Positions 16,365 to 26,114 of a stretch of DNA of 64,000 nt are shown here, in pieces (position 1 is the stretch's first letter; each line of letters opens with the position of its first letter). Under the pieces are notes generated by a model. It saw nothing but the letters and a program-made list of their open reading frames with translations. It did no database searches and was not told where the DNA came from. Source of the stretch: Tenericutes bacterium HGW-Tenericutes-2. GTDB taxonomy: Bacteria > Bacillota_I > Bacilli_A > Acholeplasmatales > Acholeplasmataceae. The stretch spans positions 62,001 through 126,000 of the forward strand of contig PGXL01000005.1 of the NCBI GenBank assembly GCA_002839095.1, given 5' to 3'. A program made the position numbers and the translations under genes.

Positions 16365-17286
16365 AATTAAAGAGTATGATGTAATCATTATTCATGGACA
16401 TAAAAGACCTGATGGTGACTGCTATGGAGCACAGTTTGGATTAAAAAACATTATTGAAAATTCATTTCCAAGTAAAAAGGTATATGTTGTTGGAGAAACC
16501 TCTGATTTCGTAGATTTTATTGGAAAAATGAATCATATCACAGATGATGCATATGATAATGCACTATCTATTGTTGTAGATACAGCTGTTGAAGATAGAA
16601 TTAGTGATCCAAGATATAAATTAGGAAAAGAAGTAATCAAAATAGATCATCATATTCCAGTCGATGACTACGGTGATCTACGTTGGGTAGACACCACATT
16701 TCCATCCTGTGCACAAATGATTGCGTATTTTTACTATAAATTTCAAGATGAGCTTAAATTAACTTTAGATGGAGCAATCGCTTTATATACAGGTATCGTA
16801 ACCGATACAGGAAGATTTAGATTTAGAGGAGTATCTAAGCTAACACACCAGCTTGCTGGTATGCTAATTGAGCATGGTGTTGATGTTGAATTTATTGATG
16901 GCAAGCTATCCCAAGAATCCTTAGAAATGATTGCCTTAAAGGGTTATGTGTATTCCAATTTTGTTACAACCAATGGTTTTATCTATATTAGAATGACTAG
17001 AGACATTATCGAAAAATATAGTGTGACTGATGAACAAGCAGCATCTATGGTAGGTCTAATCGGTGGAATTCAAGGATATCCAGTTTGGGCATTAATGATT
17101 GAGTATCCAAATGAAATTAGAATAAGACTCAGATCCAATGGACCAACAATTGATAAGCTAGCTAACCTTTATGGTGGCGGTGGACATGCGAAGGCATCAG
17201 GCGCTAAGCTTGAAAGCTGGGAACAGCTTCCACAATTCATTCAAGATGTCGAAGAGGTTGTCAGAAAGTATAAGGAAGAATTATAA
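16345..17286 (+). CDS. DHH/DHHA1 phosphoesterase, NrnA type (copy 2)
   Basis: A diverged paralogue of the preceding gene: 313 residues, the same two-domain layout, and clearly different sequence (DGDCYGA where copy 1 has DMDAIGS). His19, Asp23, Asp25, the DHH at 101-103 and the GGGGH motif near the end are retained, so it should be active. The ATG at 16345 is preferred over one at 16327 because GAGGG lies nine bases before it and the N-terminus then aligns with copy 1. Two copies in tandem suggest a split of substrates, for example RNA versus DNA oligomers or pAp. Confidence 0.88.
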   Translation: MERILNKIKEYDVIIIHGHKRPDGDCYGAQFGLKNIIENSFPSKKVYVVGETSDFVDFIGKMNHITDDAYDNALSIVVDTAVEDRISDPRYKLGKEVIKIDHHIPVDDYGDLRWVDTTFPSCAQMIAYFYYKFQDELKLTLDGAIALYTGIVTDTGRFRFRGVSKLTHQLAGMLIEHGVDVEFIDGKLSQESLEMIALKGYVYSNFVTTNGFIYIRMTRDIIEKYSVTDEQAASMVGLIGGIQGYPVWALMIEYPNEIRIRLRSNGPTIDKLANLYGGGGHAKASGAKLESWEQLPQFIQDVEEVVRKYKEEL

Positions 17287-17289
17287 ATC

Positions 17290-18153
17290 ATGTCATCTTG
17301 TGAATTCATTACCGTTACAACACCAAGATTACCACTAGATGAGATTGAAAAAAGCTTAATCAAAACCTATAAAAAAGATATATTTAGACCATTTGTTCAA
17401 GCAATCAATGAATATGAGTTAATCCAACCAGGCGATAAAATCGCAATCGGTATATCCGGAGGTAAGGATTCATTAATACTTGCTAAGTTATTTCAAGAGT
17501 TAAAAAGACATAACAAAATACCGTTTGAGCTTGTTTTTCTGTCAATGGACCCTGGATTTCGAGATGTCAATCGCGAGCTCTTAGAATCGAATGCCAATTA
17601 CTTAAATATCCCATTAACGATCAGAAACTCAGAGGTTTTTAGTGTCGTAGGTAAAATAGCTAAAGAAAATCCTTGTTACATGTGTGCAAGAATGAGAAGA
17701 GGATTCTTATATAACGCAGCAAAAGAGCTTGGATGTAATAAGCTCGCATTAGGACATCATTTCGATGATGTCATAGAAACAACCATGATGTCTATTTTCT
17801 ATAATGGTTCATTTCAAACGATGGTTCCTAAAATTCAGGCAGAGAACTTTGAAGGAATCGAATTAATTAGACCTATGATGTTTGTCAAAGAAAAGGATAT
17901 CATACGTTGGTTAAAGCATAGTGGCATACAATCTATGAACTGTGGATGTACTGTAGTTGCTGAAAAAACATCATCCAAAAGAAGAGAAATAAAACAAATG
18001 ATTGAGATGATGAAAAAGGATAATCCGAATGTCGATGATCATATCTTTAATGCAGCTACCAATGTGAATTTAGAGATGATCTTAGGATATACGAAGGATT
18101 CTGAAAAAACACATTTTAATCAAATGTATAAGGAAAGAAATAAAAAAGTTTAA
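17290..18153 (+). CDS. TtcA-like PP-loop ATPase (tRNA thiolation family)
   Basis: A 287-residue PP-loop ATPase that probably adenylates a tRNA base for sulfur transfer. SGGKDS at 56-61 is the ATP-binding PP-loop. CYMC (Cys129, Cys132) followed by ARMRRG is the cysteine pair of the TtcA group, which makes 2-thiocytidine in tRNA and can carry an iron-sulfur cluster. A further NCGC lies near residues 217-220. Identity with true TtcA is uncertain because related families act on other bases. It starts 4 bp after the second DHH gene, so it is in the same operon. Confidence 0.75.
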   Translation: MSSCEFITVTTPRLPLDEIEKSLIKTYKKDIFRPFVQAINEYELIQPGDKIAIGISGGKDSLILAKLFQELKRHNKIPFELVFLSMDPGFRDVNRELLESNANYLNIPLTIRNSEVFSVVGKIAKENPCYMCARMRRGFLYNAAKELGCNKLALGHHFDDVIETTMMSIFYNGSFQTMVPKIQAENFEGIELIRPMMFVKEKDIIRWLKHSGIQSMNCGCTVVAEKTSSKRREIKQMIEMMKKDNPNVDDHIFNAATNVNLEMILGYTKDSEKTHFNQMYKERNKKV

Positions 18154-18188
18154 GGTTTTGTCCTGGGCAAAACAGAAGGGAGAATTAT

Positions 18189-18707
18189 ATGCTTTTAGAT
18201 TTTAACTTATCTTTGCAAGAAATACTGTTAAAAGTTTTACTACCACTTGTGATTACTTTCTTAGTTGCAGCATTCGTAGGACTAGAAAGACAAAATGTAG
18301 GAAAAGCCGCTGGACTATCATCACATATTTTAGTAGCTATGGGTAGTGCAGGTATAGCAATTATGCAACGCTTAATGTTCGAGCATCAAATATTTTTACA
18401 GTCAACAGGAATTAATATTGATCCAGAAGGACAACGTGTAATCGCTCAAGTTATTACTGGTATTGGTTTTGTTGGTGCTGGTGTAATCATTAAGGACCAA
18501 ACTCATGTTGTTAAAGGAATTACTACAGCAGCAACCATTTGGTTTACTGCGATGATCGGTTTAATTTTAGGTAGTGGATATATTATGGTAGGTAGTCTAT
18601 TAGGAGCGTTTGTCGTTATCTTCATTTTAGTTAGAGATATCTCAAGAGGCTTTAATCCACTCAAGCCCAAGCTCAAGAGTAAAAAACCAAACTCAGTAGA
18701 GGAGTAA
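18189..18707 (+). CDS. MgtC/SapB-family membrane protein
   Basis: A 172-residue membrane protein with about four hydrophobic segments. The blocks GLERQNVGKAAGLSSH, LVAMGSA and GIGFVGAGVIIK are typical of the MgtC/SapB family, linked in other bacteria to growth at low magnesium and to membrane ATPase control. The C-terminal tail is basic and rich in Pro and Lys. A hairpin without a T tract (GTTTTG/CAAAAC at 18155-18173) lies between the previous stop and this start and may affect message stability. The start follows GAAGGGAG. Confidence 0.85.
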   Translation: MLLDFNLSLQEILLKVLLPLVITFLVAAFVGLERQNVGKAAGLSSHILVAMGSAGIAIMQRLMFEHQIFLQSTGINIDPEGQRVIAQVITGIGFVGAGVIIKDQTHVVKGITTAATIWFTAMIGLILGSGYIMVGSLLGAFVVIFILVRDISRGFNPLKPKLKSKKPNSVEE

Positions 18708-18710
18708 CAT

Positions 18711-20057
18711 ATGAACTTTGATACGATTGCTGCAATATCAACAGCCTTTGGAACTGCAGGAATTTCGGTCATCAGAATAACAGGAGAAAACTCCATTTTT
18801 GAATTCAATAAAATATTTAAAGGCAAAAATTTGAATAAGGTAAAAAGCCACACCTTGAACTACGGTCACATCTTAAATGCTGATGGCAGCATTCTAGATG
18901 AAGTGATGGTAGCCATCCTTAAAGCCCCTAAAACATTCACTAAGGAAGATACGGTAGAAGTGTCCTTACATGGTGGTATTTTAATCACGCAAAAGGTATT
19001 AGAGCGTATTTTATCCCTAGATATTAGACTTGCTGAACCAGGTGAATTCTCACAAAGAGCTTACTTAAATGGACGTATAGATTTAGTAGAAGCTGAGTCA
19101 ATTATGGATCTGATTCATGCTAAAAGTGAACAAGCTTTAAAGATAGCTAACCTTGGAGTACAAAGGGAAACCTCAAGATTAATTAGAAATTTACGATCCA
19201 AGCTACTCACCATTATTGCACAGATAGAAGTTAATATTGACTATCCAGAATATGATGATGCAATCGTTATGAATAAAGAAATCATAGAGCCTAGAACAAA
19301 AGATTTGATTCATGATATCGATGAACTACTCATTGAGTCACACAAGAATCAATTGATTAGAGAAGGCGTAAAAACTGTTATTATTGGAAAGCCAAATGTT
19401 GGTAAGTCTAGCCTACTCAACGCTCTCTTAAACGAAGAAAAAGCGATTGTTACAGAGATTGAAGGAACAACAAGAGATACCATTGAAGCCTATATTAATA
19501 TAAGTGGAGTAACACTAAAATTAATTGATACGGCAGGGATTAGAGAGACGATTGATATCGTTGAGAAGATTGGTGTAGATCGCTCTATGAAGGCACTTCA
19601 TGAGGCAGAACTTGTTCTACTTGTTTTAGACCAAAGTAAGGCATTAACCAAAGAAGATAAGGAGTTATTAGAACTCACAAAAGATAAAAAAAGAATTATT
19701 ATTGCAAATAAATCTGATCTTCCAAAGGCTTTATCCATGGAAGAAGTTATTATGATTTCTACGATTACAAAATATGGTTTAAAGGATTTAGAAAAAGCGA
19801 TATTGAAATTATTATCTCTTGAAGATATTGGTCAAAGAGATTTTAATTATCTATCTAACATCAGACATATCATGAAGGTTAAGGAAGCGAAGACTTCTCT
19901 AGAAAACGTCTTAAGCTCTATTGCACTGGATATGCCAGTTGATGTATACGCAATTGATTTAACTGCTGCATGGAGATCTCTAGGAGAAATACTAGGAGAA
20001 AACTATGCAGATGATTTACTAACTGAACTTTTCTCAAAATTTTGTCTAGGAAAATAA
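18711..20057 (+). CDS. mnmE: tRNA modification GTPase MnmE
   Basis: With MnmG it installs the aminomethyl group on uridine 34 of certain tRNAs. The protein has 448 residues. The N-terminal folate-binding domain includes ISVIRITG. The central G domain shows GKPNVGKSS (G1), DTAG (G3) and NKSD (G4). The C-terminal motif FCLGK supplies the essential Cys. It starts 3 bp after the MgtC-like gene with an AGGAG site. MnmG is not in this window. Confidence 0.96.
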   Translation: MNFDTIAAISTAFGTAGISVIRITGENSIFEFNKIFKGKNLNKVKSHTLNYGHILNADGSILDEVMVAILKAPKTFTKEDTVEVSLHGGILITQKVLERILSLDIRLAEPGEFSQRAYLNGRIDLVEAESIMDLIHAKSEQALKIANLGVQRETSRLIRNLRSKLLTIIAQIEVNIDYPEYDDAIVMNKEIIEPRTKDLIHDIDELLIESHKNQLIREGVKTVIIGKPNVGKSSLLNALLNEEKAIVTEIEGTTRDTIEAYINISGVTLKLIDTAGIRETIDIVEKIGVDRSMKALHEAELVLLVLDQSKALTKEDKELLELTKDKKRIIIANKSDLPKALSMEEVIMISTITKYGLKDLEKAILKLLSLEDIGQRDFNYLSNIRHIMKVKEAKTSLENVLSSIALDMPVDVYAIDLTAAWRSLGEILGENYADDLLTELFSKFCLGK

Positions 20058-20139
20058 TAGGTTAATTTCACTTTTTATATCATATTATTGTATATAATAT
20101 GTGTTATAATTAGAAAAGAAAGAAAGCGAGGGTTAATCG

Positions 20140-21789
20140 ATGGCATATGTAGCATTATATCGTGCTTATCGTCCAAGAGCATTTGCTGAAGTCTCTGGAC
20201 AAAAAGTAATTATCAAAACACTTCAAAATGCGTTGTTGCATGATAAGATTGCCCATGCTTATTTATTCAGCGGACCAAGAGGTACAGGGAAGACTTCTAT
20301 CGCTAAAATATTTGCGAAGGCAGTGAACTGTACACATCAACCTTCAATTGAACCATGCAATGAATGTGACATTTGTAAAGGTATTGATAACGGGAATATT
20401 CCTGATGTTATTGAAATCGATGCTGCATCCAATAACGGTGTTGATGAAATTAGAGACTTAAGAGATAAAGTGAAGTACATGCCTTCAGTCGGTAGGTATA
20501 AGGTTTATATCATCGATGAAGTCCATATGCTAACACCCGGTGCATTCAATGCATTATTAAAGACTCTAGAAGAACCACCCAAACATGTGATCTTTATTCT
20601 AGCTACAACTGAAGTGCATAAGATTCCACCAACGATTTTATCTAGATGTCAACGCTTCGATTTTAAAAATATTGAAACCAACGACATTATTGAAAAGCTA
20701 CAACAAATCGCAGATAAAGAAAAAATTAAAATTTCTGAAGAAGCAATTTATTCAGTCGCAGAAAATGCTGAAGGTGGATTAAGAGATGCGATTAGCCTAT
20801 TAGACCAAGCAATCTCATATTCAGGTGATACCATCACTGAAGATGATGTTCATCAGGTCTCAGGTAGTGTTTCTAAGAAATCAATTACACAGCTACTAAC
20901 AGCAATTTCAAATAAAGAAATTAGTAATGCAATGATTATTCTAAAGGACCTACTTGCTGAAGGTAAAGAGATTAGTAGAATAGCAAATGATCTTATCCTA
21001 GCACTTAGAGATATATTGATAGAAAAAACGATTAAGGTAGAACACCATAAGTATCAAGAGATTTTAAGTATTTTCTCCCTAGATAAAATATATTTCTATT
21101 TAGAGATTTTAAACCAACTTCAAATCGATATGAAGACTACACATCAAAAACGCGCGTATATGGAGCTTGCGCTTATCAAAATGATGGAGCACCAAACAGC
21201 AAAGTTTATTGATTTTGAAGCAACCATTCAGGACTTGAAAAATTCAGTCTCTGAATTGAAGCAACAATTAAAGGTTCAACCGAAGCAAGTGATTCAATCA
21301 GCTGATAGAAAACCGTTGGTAACTATTAAACAGGTTGAAGCAGTTTTAAATAATAGCGATAAAGATAAGAAGGCACTTTTACTATCGGGTTGGGATCACT
21401 TAAAATCTTATCCTAAGCCACATTTAAAGATGGTTGCATATCTTTTATCCCAAGGAGAGTTAGAGGCTGTTTCAGACACAATGTTGATTGTCTATGATGA
21501 CATTAATCTTTGCAAAAGGATCTTAGATCCTGAAACAAAGAAAATGGCATTAGAGGTATTCAATGGAAAGACTCATTTAGTTGACGATATCATTGCTATT
21601 TTGAAAACAGACTGGCTAGTCATTAAAGAGGTTTATGTGGATCTCTGGAAAAAGGGTAGTAAAAAGCCTAAACTTCCACCCTATGATTTAAAGCTTTACA
21701 TTGAATTATTAAATGAAGAAAAAAAAGAACCTGAAATCATTTCCTTAGCTAAGGAATACTTCGGGGATAAAGCAATTATAAAGGAGTAA
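20140..21789 (+). CDS. dnaX: DNA polymerase III subunits gamma/tau
   Basis: Clamp-loader ATPase of the replisome. Walker A GPRGTGKTS is at 45-53. The zinc module is Cys64, Cys73, Cys76 and Cys79. The IIDEVH motif and a C-terminal tau-like extension follow, for a total of 549 residues. It leads the conserved dnaX-ybaB-recR cluster. Two TATAAT boxes (20093 and 20105) lie upstream without clear -35 partners. No internal frameshift slippery site stands out. Confidence 0.95.
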   Translation: MAYVALYRAYRPRAFAEVSGQKVIIKTLQNALLHDKIAHAYLFSGPRGTGKTSIAKIFAKAVNCTHQPSIEPCNECDICKGIDNGNIPDVIEIDAASNNGVDEIRDLRDKVKYMPSVGRYKVYIIDEVHMLTPGAFNALLKTLEEPPKHVIFILATTEVHKIPPTILSRCQRFDFKNIETNDIIEKLQQIADKEKIKISEEAIYSVAENAEGGLRDAISLLDQAISYSGDTITEDDVHQVSGSVSKKSITQLLTAISNKEISNAMIILKDLLAEGKEISRIANDLILALRDILIEKTIKVEHHKYQEILSIFSLDKIYFYLEILNQLQIDMKTTHQKRAYMELALIKMMEHQTAKFIDFEATIQDLKNSVSELKQQLKVQPKQVIQSADRKPLVTIKQVEAVLNNSDKDKKALLLSGWDHLKSYPKPHLKMVAYLLSQGELEAVSDTMLIVYDDINLCKRILDPETKKMALEVFNGKTHLVDDIIAILKTDWLVIKEVYVDLWKKGSKKPKLPPYDLKLYIELLNEEKKEPEIISLAKEYFGDKAIIKE

Positions 21790-21793
21790 TACT

Positions 21794-22084
21794 ATGAATC
21801 CAAATATGATGAATAAGTTAAAAAAGATTCAAAAACAAATGATGGAAGCTCAAGAAGCCTTAGAAAGAAAAGAATTTTTCGGAAAGTCTTCAGGAGTTAC
21901 TGTTGTCATGCAAGGTACAAGACAAGTGATTGACGTACAAATCAATCCTGAAATCACAGAAGAGCTAGAACTACTTCAAGATTCTATCCTATTAGCTGTT
22001 AATGATGCATTAAAGCAAATTGAAAAGGAACAAGAAGAAACGATGGGTCAATTTTCAGGTGGTTTAGGTGGGTTTGGATTTTAA
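21794..22084 (+). CDS. YbaB/EbfC nucleoid-associated protein
   Basis: A 96-residue DNA-binding protein of the YbaB/EbfC family, usually a dimer shaped like tweezers that binds duplex DNA. The N-terminus is rich in Met, Lys and Gln, followed by the conserved block QGTRQVIDVQINPEI. The C-terminal tail is Gly-rich. AAAGGAG precedes the start. Its stop overlaps the recR start by one base (TAATG). The gene order is conserved across Firmicutes. Confidence 0.92.
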   Translation: MNPNMMNKLKKIQKQMMEAQEALERKEFFGKSSGVTVVMQGTRQVIDVQINPEITEELELLQDSILLAVNDALKQIEKEQEETMGQFSGGLGGFGF

Positions 22085-22674
22085 TGTATCCATCCATTCT
22101 AAAGAAAATCATTGAAGATTTTCAAAAGCTTCCAGGTATTGGTGAAAAAACCGCGGAAAGATTAGCACTTCATCTGATTACACAAACAAACCAAGAAGAT
22201 ATTATTGAGTTTTCTGATCATTTAAAAAGACTTAAGGATGAAATTAAATTTTGCCCAAGATGTCATATGATTACAGACCAAGACCTATGCTCTATTTGTA
22301 GTAACCCTGCTAGAGATCACGAAACACTAATGGTTGTTGCAGATGCGAAGGATGTATTTGTCATGGAAAAGATGAAAACTTATGATGGTACTTATCATGT
22401 CCTAGGAGGCGTCATAGATTTCTCCAGAGGAATTACGGATAAGGATTTAACGATTGATACATTATCTGAAAGAGTTAAATCAATAAAAGAAATGATTATT
22501 GCAACCAGCGGTACAGTTGAAGGAGAAATGACAGCTAAATATTTAAAATCATTATTTAGTGATCAAGACATCTCAATCACAAGACTGGCATACGGTCTTC
22601 CTGTCGGTACAGATTTAAAGTATGCGGATGAATTAACCTTGAGTAAGGCTGTTGAAAACAGACTGAAGTATTAG
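22084..22674 (+). CDS. recR: Recombination protein RecR
   Basis: Acts with RecF and RecO to load RecA at gapped DNA. At 196 residues it matches the family. A helix-hairpin-helix reads LPGIGEKTAERLALHL near residues 16-31. A four-Cys zinc finger (CPRCHM and CSIC) follows near 57-72. A TOPRIM domain (VVADAKD) precedes the Walker-B-like C-terminal part. It is translationally coupled to the YbaB gene. Confidence 0.95.
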   Translation: MYPSILKKIIEDFQKLPGIGEKTAERLALHLITQTNQEDIIEFSDHLKRLKDEIKFCPRCHMITDQDLCSICSNPARDHETLMVVADAKDVFVMEKMKTYDGTYHVLGGVIDFSRGITDKDLTIDTLSERVKSIKEMIIATSGTVEGEMTAKYLKSLFSDQDISITRLAYGLPVGTDLKYADELTLSKAVENRLKY

Positions 22675-22686
22675 GAGGAACAAACC

Positions 22687-22959
22687 ATGTGGGAAGTAGT
22701 TAAAGGATTTTTCGAATCAATATATGGACGTTTTAATGGATTTTTACAAAACACATTAGATATCGATGGAAAACTGATTGGACTCTATGAGCAGTTCATC
22801 GTTCCATTACCAGAGTTAATCAAAATTGTTGGAATTGTGTTTGTTGGATTTATTTTAGTTTTTGGAACTATTGCATTTGTTAAAAAGATGTTGAAATTAT
22901 TTATAGTAATTGCCGTCATTCTAGCAATTGTTCTACTAATTACACAATTAAATAATTAA
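22687..22959 (+). CDS. Small membrane protein after recR
   Basis: An unrecognised 90-residue protein. An amphipathic N-terminal part is followed by two hydrophobic segments at about 42-62 and 67-86. AGGAGG precedes the start by eight bases, and it lies 12 bp after recR, so it belongs to the same transcript. In Bacillus a small membrane gene also follows recR, but the sequence does not let me call it that homologue. Confidence 0.7.
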   Translation: MWEVVKGFFESIYGRFNGFLQNTLDIDGKLIGLYEQFIVPLPELIKIVGIVFVGFILVFGTIAFVKKMLKLFIVIAVILAIVLLITQLNN

Positions 22960-22963
22960 TGGC

Positions 22964-22992
22964 TTGCAAAAACAAATTGATTAGTATACAAT
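22964..22992 (+). promoter_or_regulatory. Promoter of rpoE
   Basis: TTGCAA at 22964-22969, 17 bases, TACAAT at 22987-22992. An AGGAGG site follows about 15 bases later. Confidence 0.65.
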
Positions 22993-23015
22993 ATATACGC
23001 ATTTAGGAGGACGAA

Positions 23016-23552
23016 ATGAGCGATAAAATGAAATCATTAGCAATGCTAGACGTTGCAGAGATACTTTTGAAGGAAAGTACAAAGCCACTCACCATTCAAG
23101 AAATAATTAAGAGCGTTGCTGAAATCAAAGAAGTCTCACCTGACGACATCGATAGAATGACTCAGCTCTATATGGATATTACACAAAGTGCAAAGTTTGT
23201 ATACTGTGGTGATGACCAATGGGATTTGAAGGAAAGAAATTTAGAGTTATGGGATAAAGACGGATTCGCCTTTGTTCATGCTGAAGAAATTGAAGAAGAC
23301 GTTGAAGAAGATTTAGACTTTACTGAATTCGTACTTGAAGATGAAGAAGAAGTTGTTAAAGACGATGAAGAAGACGAAGAAGAAATCGACGAAGAAATCA
23401 AAGAAGAAAAAGCTTATATTGAAATTGATCTACCAATTAAGTCTACGGACGATGACGTTGAGGATGAACCTGAAATCGAATTTGATGACGATTATGATGA
23501 AGATGATTATAACGAAATCATGGATGATTATGAGGATATGTACGACGAATAA
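23016..23552 (+). CDS. rpoE: DNA-directed RNA polymerase delta subunit
   Basis: Firmicutes-specific RNA polymerase accessory subunit that speeds recycling and increases promoter selectivity. The N-terminal 85 residues form the winged HARE-HTH domain (LAMLDVAEILL, PLTIQEII, WDLKERN). The remaining 90 residues are almost entirely Asp and Glu, the unstructured nucleic-acid-mimic tail. The protein has 178 residues, similar to Bacillus RpoE. It is a single-gene unit with its own promoter and terminator. A low-complexity frame inside the tail is a shadow of it. Confidence 0.93.
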   Translation: MSDKMKSLAMLDVAEILLKESTKPLTIQEIIKSVAEIKEVSPDDIDRMTQLYMDITQSAKFVYCGDDQWDLKERNLELWDKDGFAFVHAEEIEEDVEEDLDFTEFVLEDEEEVVKDDEEDEEEIDEEIKEEKAYIEIDLPIKSTDDDVEDEPEIEFDDDYDEDDYNEIMDDYEDMYDE

Positions 23553-23577
23553 CACACGTTATTAAAATGAAGATATT

Positions 23578-23607
23578 GGGTATACCAAAAATCGTATACC
23601 CTTTTTT
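23578..23607 (+). terminator. Intrinsic terminator after rpoE
   Basis: GGGTATAC/GTATACCC (23578-23585 with 23594-23601), an eight-base loop and six T residues. Confidence 0.88.
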
Positions 23608-23660
23608 CATCGATTTTTATAAAGAATTGGGTATAATATATTTACAAGGAAAGGGTGTTA

Positions 23661-24293
23661 ATGATGCCAGGTTTATTAGAGTGGTTGGGATATGTTGCTT
23701 CCCTCATCGTATTAATTTCTTTATTAATGAGTTCTGTGAAAAGATTAAGATGGATTAATCTTGCTGGTTCTCTTCTATTTGCAGTTTATGGTTTCTTAAT
23801 TGGAGCACTTCCAGTAGGATTTATGAATGCAGGGATTGTAGTAATTAATGTTTACTATTTAGTTCAAATGTATGCTAAGAAGGATTACTTCAATCTTTTA
23901 CCGATTAAAGACACATCTTACTATGACCATTTCATGAATTCTCATATTACGGATATGCGTTCTTTTATGGATGTTGAAAATCATTTAAAAGATGACAAAT
24001 ATGAAAAGATATTTATTCTTAGAAACACAGTACCCGCAGGTGTAGTTGTCGGTATCGCTAAGGATAAGAAGACCTTTGAAATATTAGTAGATTATGTAAC
24101 TCCAGCATATCGTGATTTTAAAATCGGTAAATTTTTATACGATGATCAAAAAGATTATTTCATCAGTCAAGGATATCAAACGTTAATAACAAAGCCAGGT
24201 AATTTAAAGCATCAAAAATATTTAAAGAAAATGGGCTTCATCAGTAAAGATAATGAGTATTTTTACAAAGAATTAGGAAAAGTTATTTCTTAA
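23661..24293 (+). CDS. YgjV-like membrane protein fused to an acetyltransferase-like domain
   Basis: A protein of about 210 residues with two parts. The first 75 residues hold three hydrophobic segments like the YgjV inner-membrane family (LEWLGYVASLIVLIS, NLAGSLLFAVYGFLIG, GIVVINVYYLVQMY). The rest resembles a small GNAT-like fold with YEKIFILRN, VDYVTPAYRDFKIGKFLYDDQ and YLKKMGF. No clear acetyl-CoA loop is seen. The start is chosen at ATG 23661 after AGGAAAGGG; 23664 is equally possible. TATAAT at 23632-23637 is a likely -10 box. The biochemical role is unknown. Confidence 0.75.
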   Translation: MMPGLLEWLGYVASLIVLISLLMSSVKRLRWINLAGSLLFAVYGFLIGALPVGFMNAGIVVINVYYLVQMYAKKDYFNLLPIKDTSYYDHFMNSHITDMRSFMDVENHLKDDKYEKIFILRNTVPAGVVVGIAKDKKTFEILVDYVTPAYRDFKIGKFLYDDQKDYFISQGYQTLITKPGNLKHQKYLKKMGFISKDNEYFYKELGKVIS

Positions 24294-24310
24294 AAAAATA
24301 AATTTATAGG

Positions 24311-24386
24311 TTGTGTTTTAAAGTTCTTTTGATATAATAGATAAGGGCACACCAAAGAGTCTCCTAGAGGATAGGGGATTCTTTTT
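24311..24386 (+). promoter_or_regulatory. pyrG promoter and predicted CTP-sensing attenuator
   Basis: TTGTGT (24311-24316), 16 bases and TATAAT (24333-24338) place the start at the GGGC at 24345-24348. A ten-pair terminator follows (24356-24365 with 24373-24382) and ends in TTTTT. Its 5' arm is pyrimidine-rich (TCTCCT). This is the layout of the Bacillus pyrG leader. There, low CTP makes polymerase slip and add extra G residues at the 5' end. The poly-G pairs with the pyrimidine arm and prevents termination. Confidence 0.82.
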
Positions 24387-24392
24387 ATTTAA

Positions 24393-26018
<1,626 letters not shown>

Positions 26019-26024
26019 TTGTAT

Positions 26025-26079
26025 TGTGAACGGTTACAGTGATAGTTTCATTGCTAAAAGTAATTGTTTGTAATATAAT
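26025..26079 (+). promoter_or_regulatory. fba promoter with an upstream cre-like site
   Basis: TTGCTA (26051-26056), 17 bases and TATAAT (26074-26079) form the promoter. TGTGAACGGTTACA at 26025-26038 fits the cre consensus TGWNANCGNTNWCA at every fixed position and sits 12 bp upstream of the -35 box. CcpA sites in that position usually activate, while the site in the ABC operon lies downstream of the start and should repress. Confidence 0.65.
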
Positions 26080-26114
26080 AGATGTGGTAAAAATTTCAAG
26101 GAGGAAATTAAATT

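Noticed and set aside
23335-23565. Lys/Met-rich open frame inside rpoE
   Set aside because: It is the +1 frame of the repetitive GAA/GAT acidic tail of the delta subunit; it has no ribosome binding site and is low complexity.
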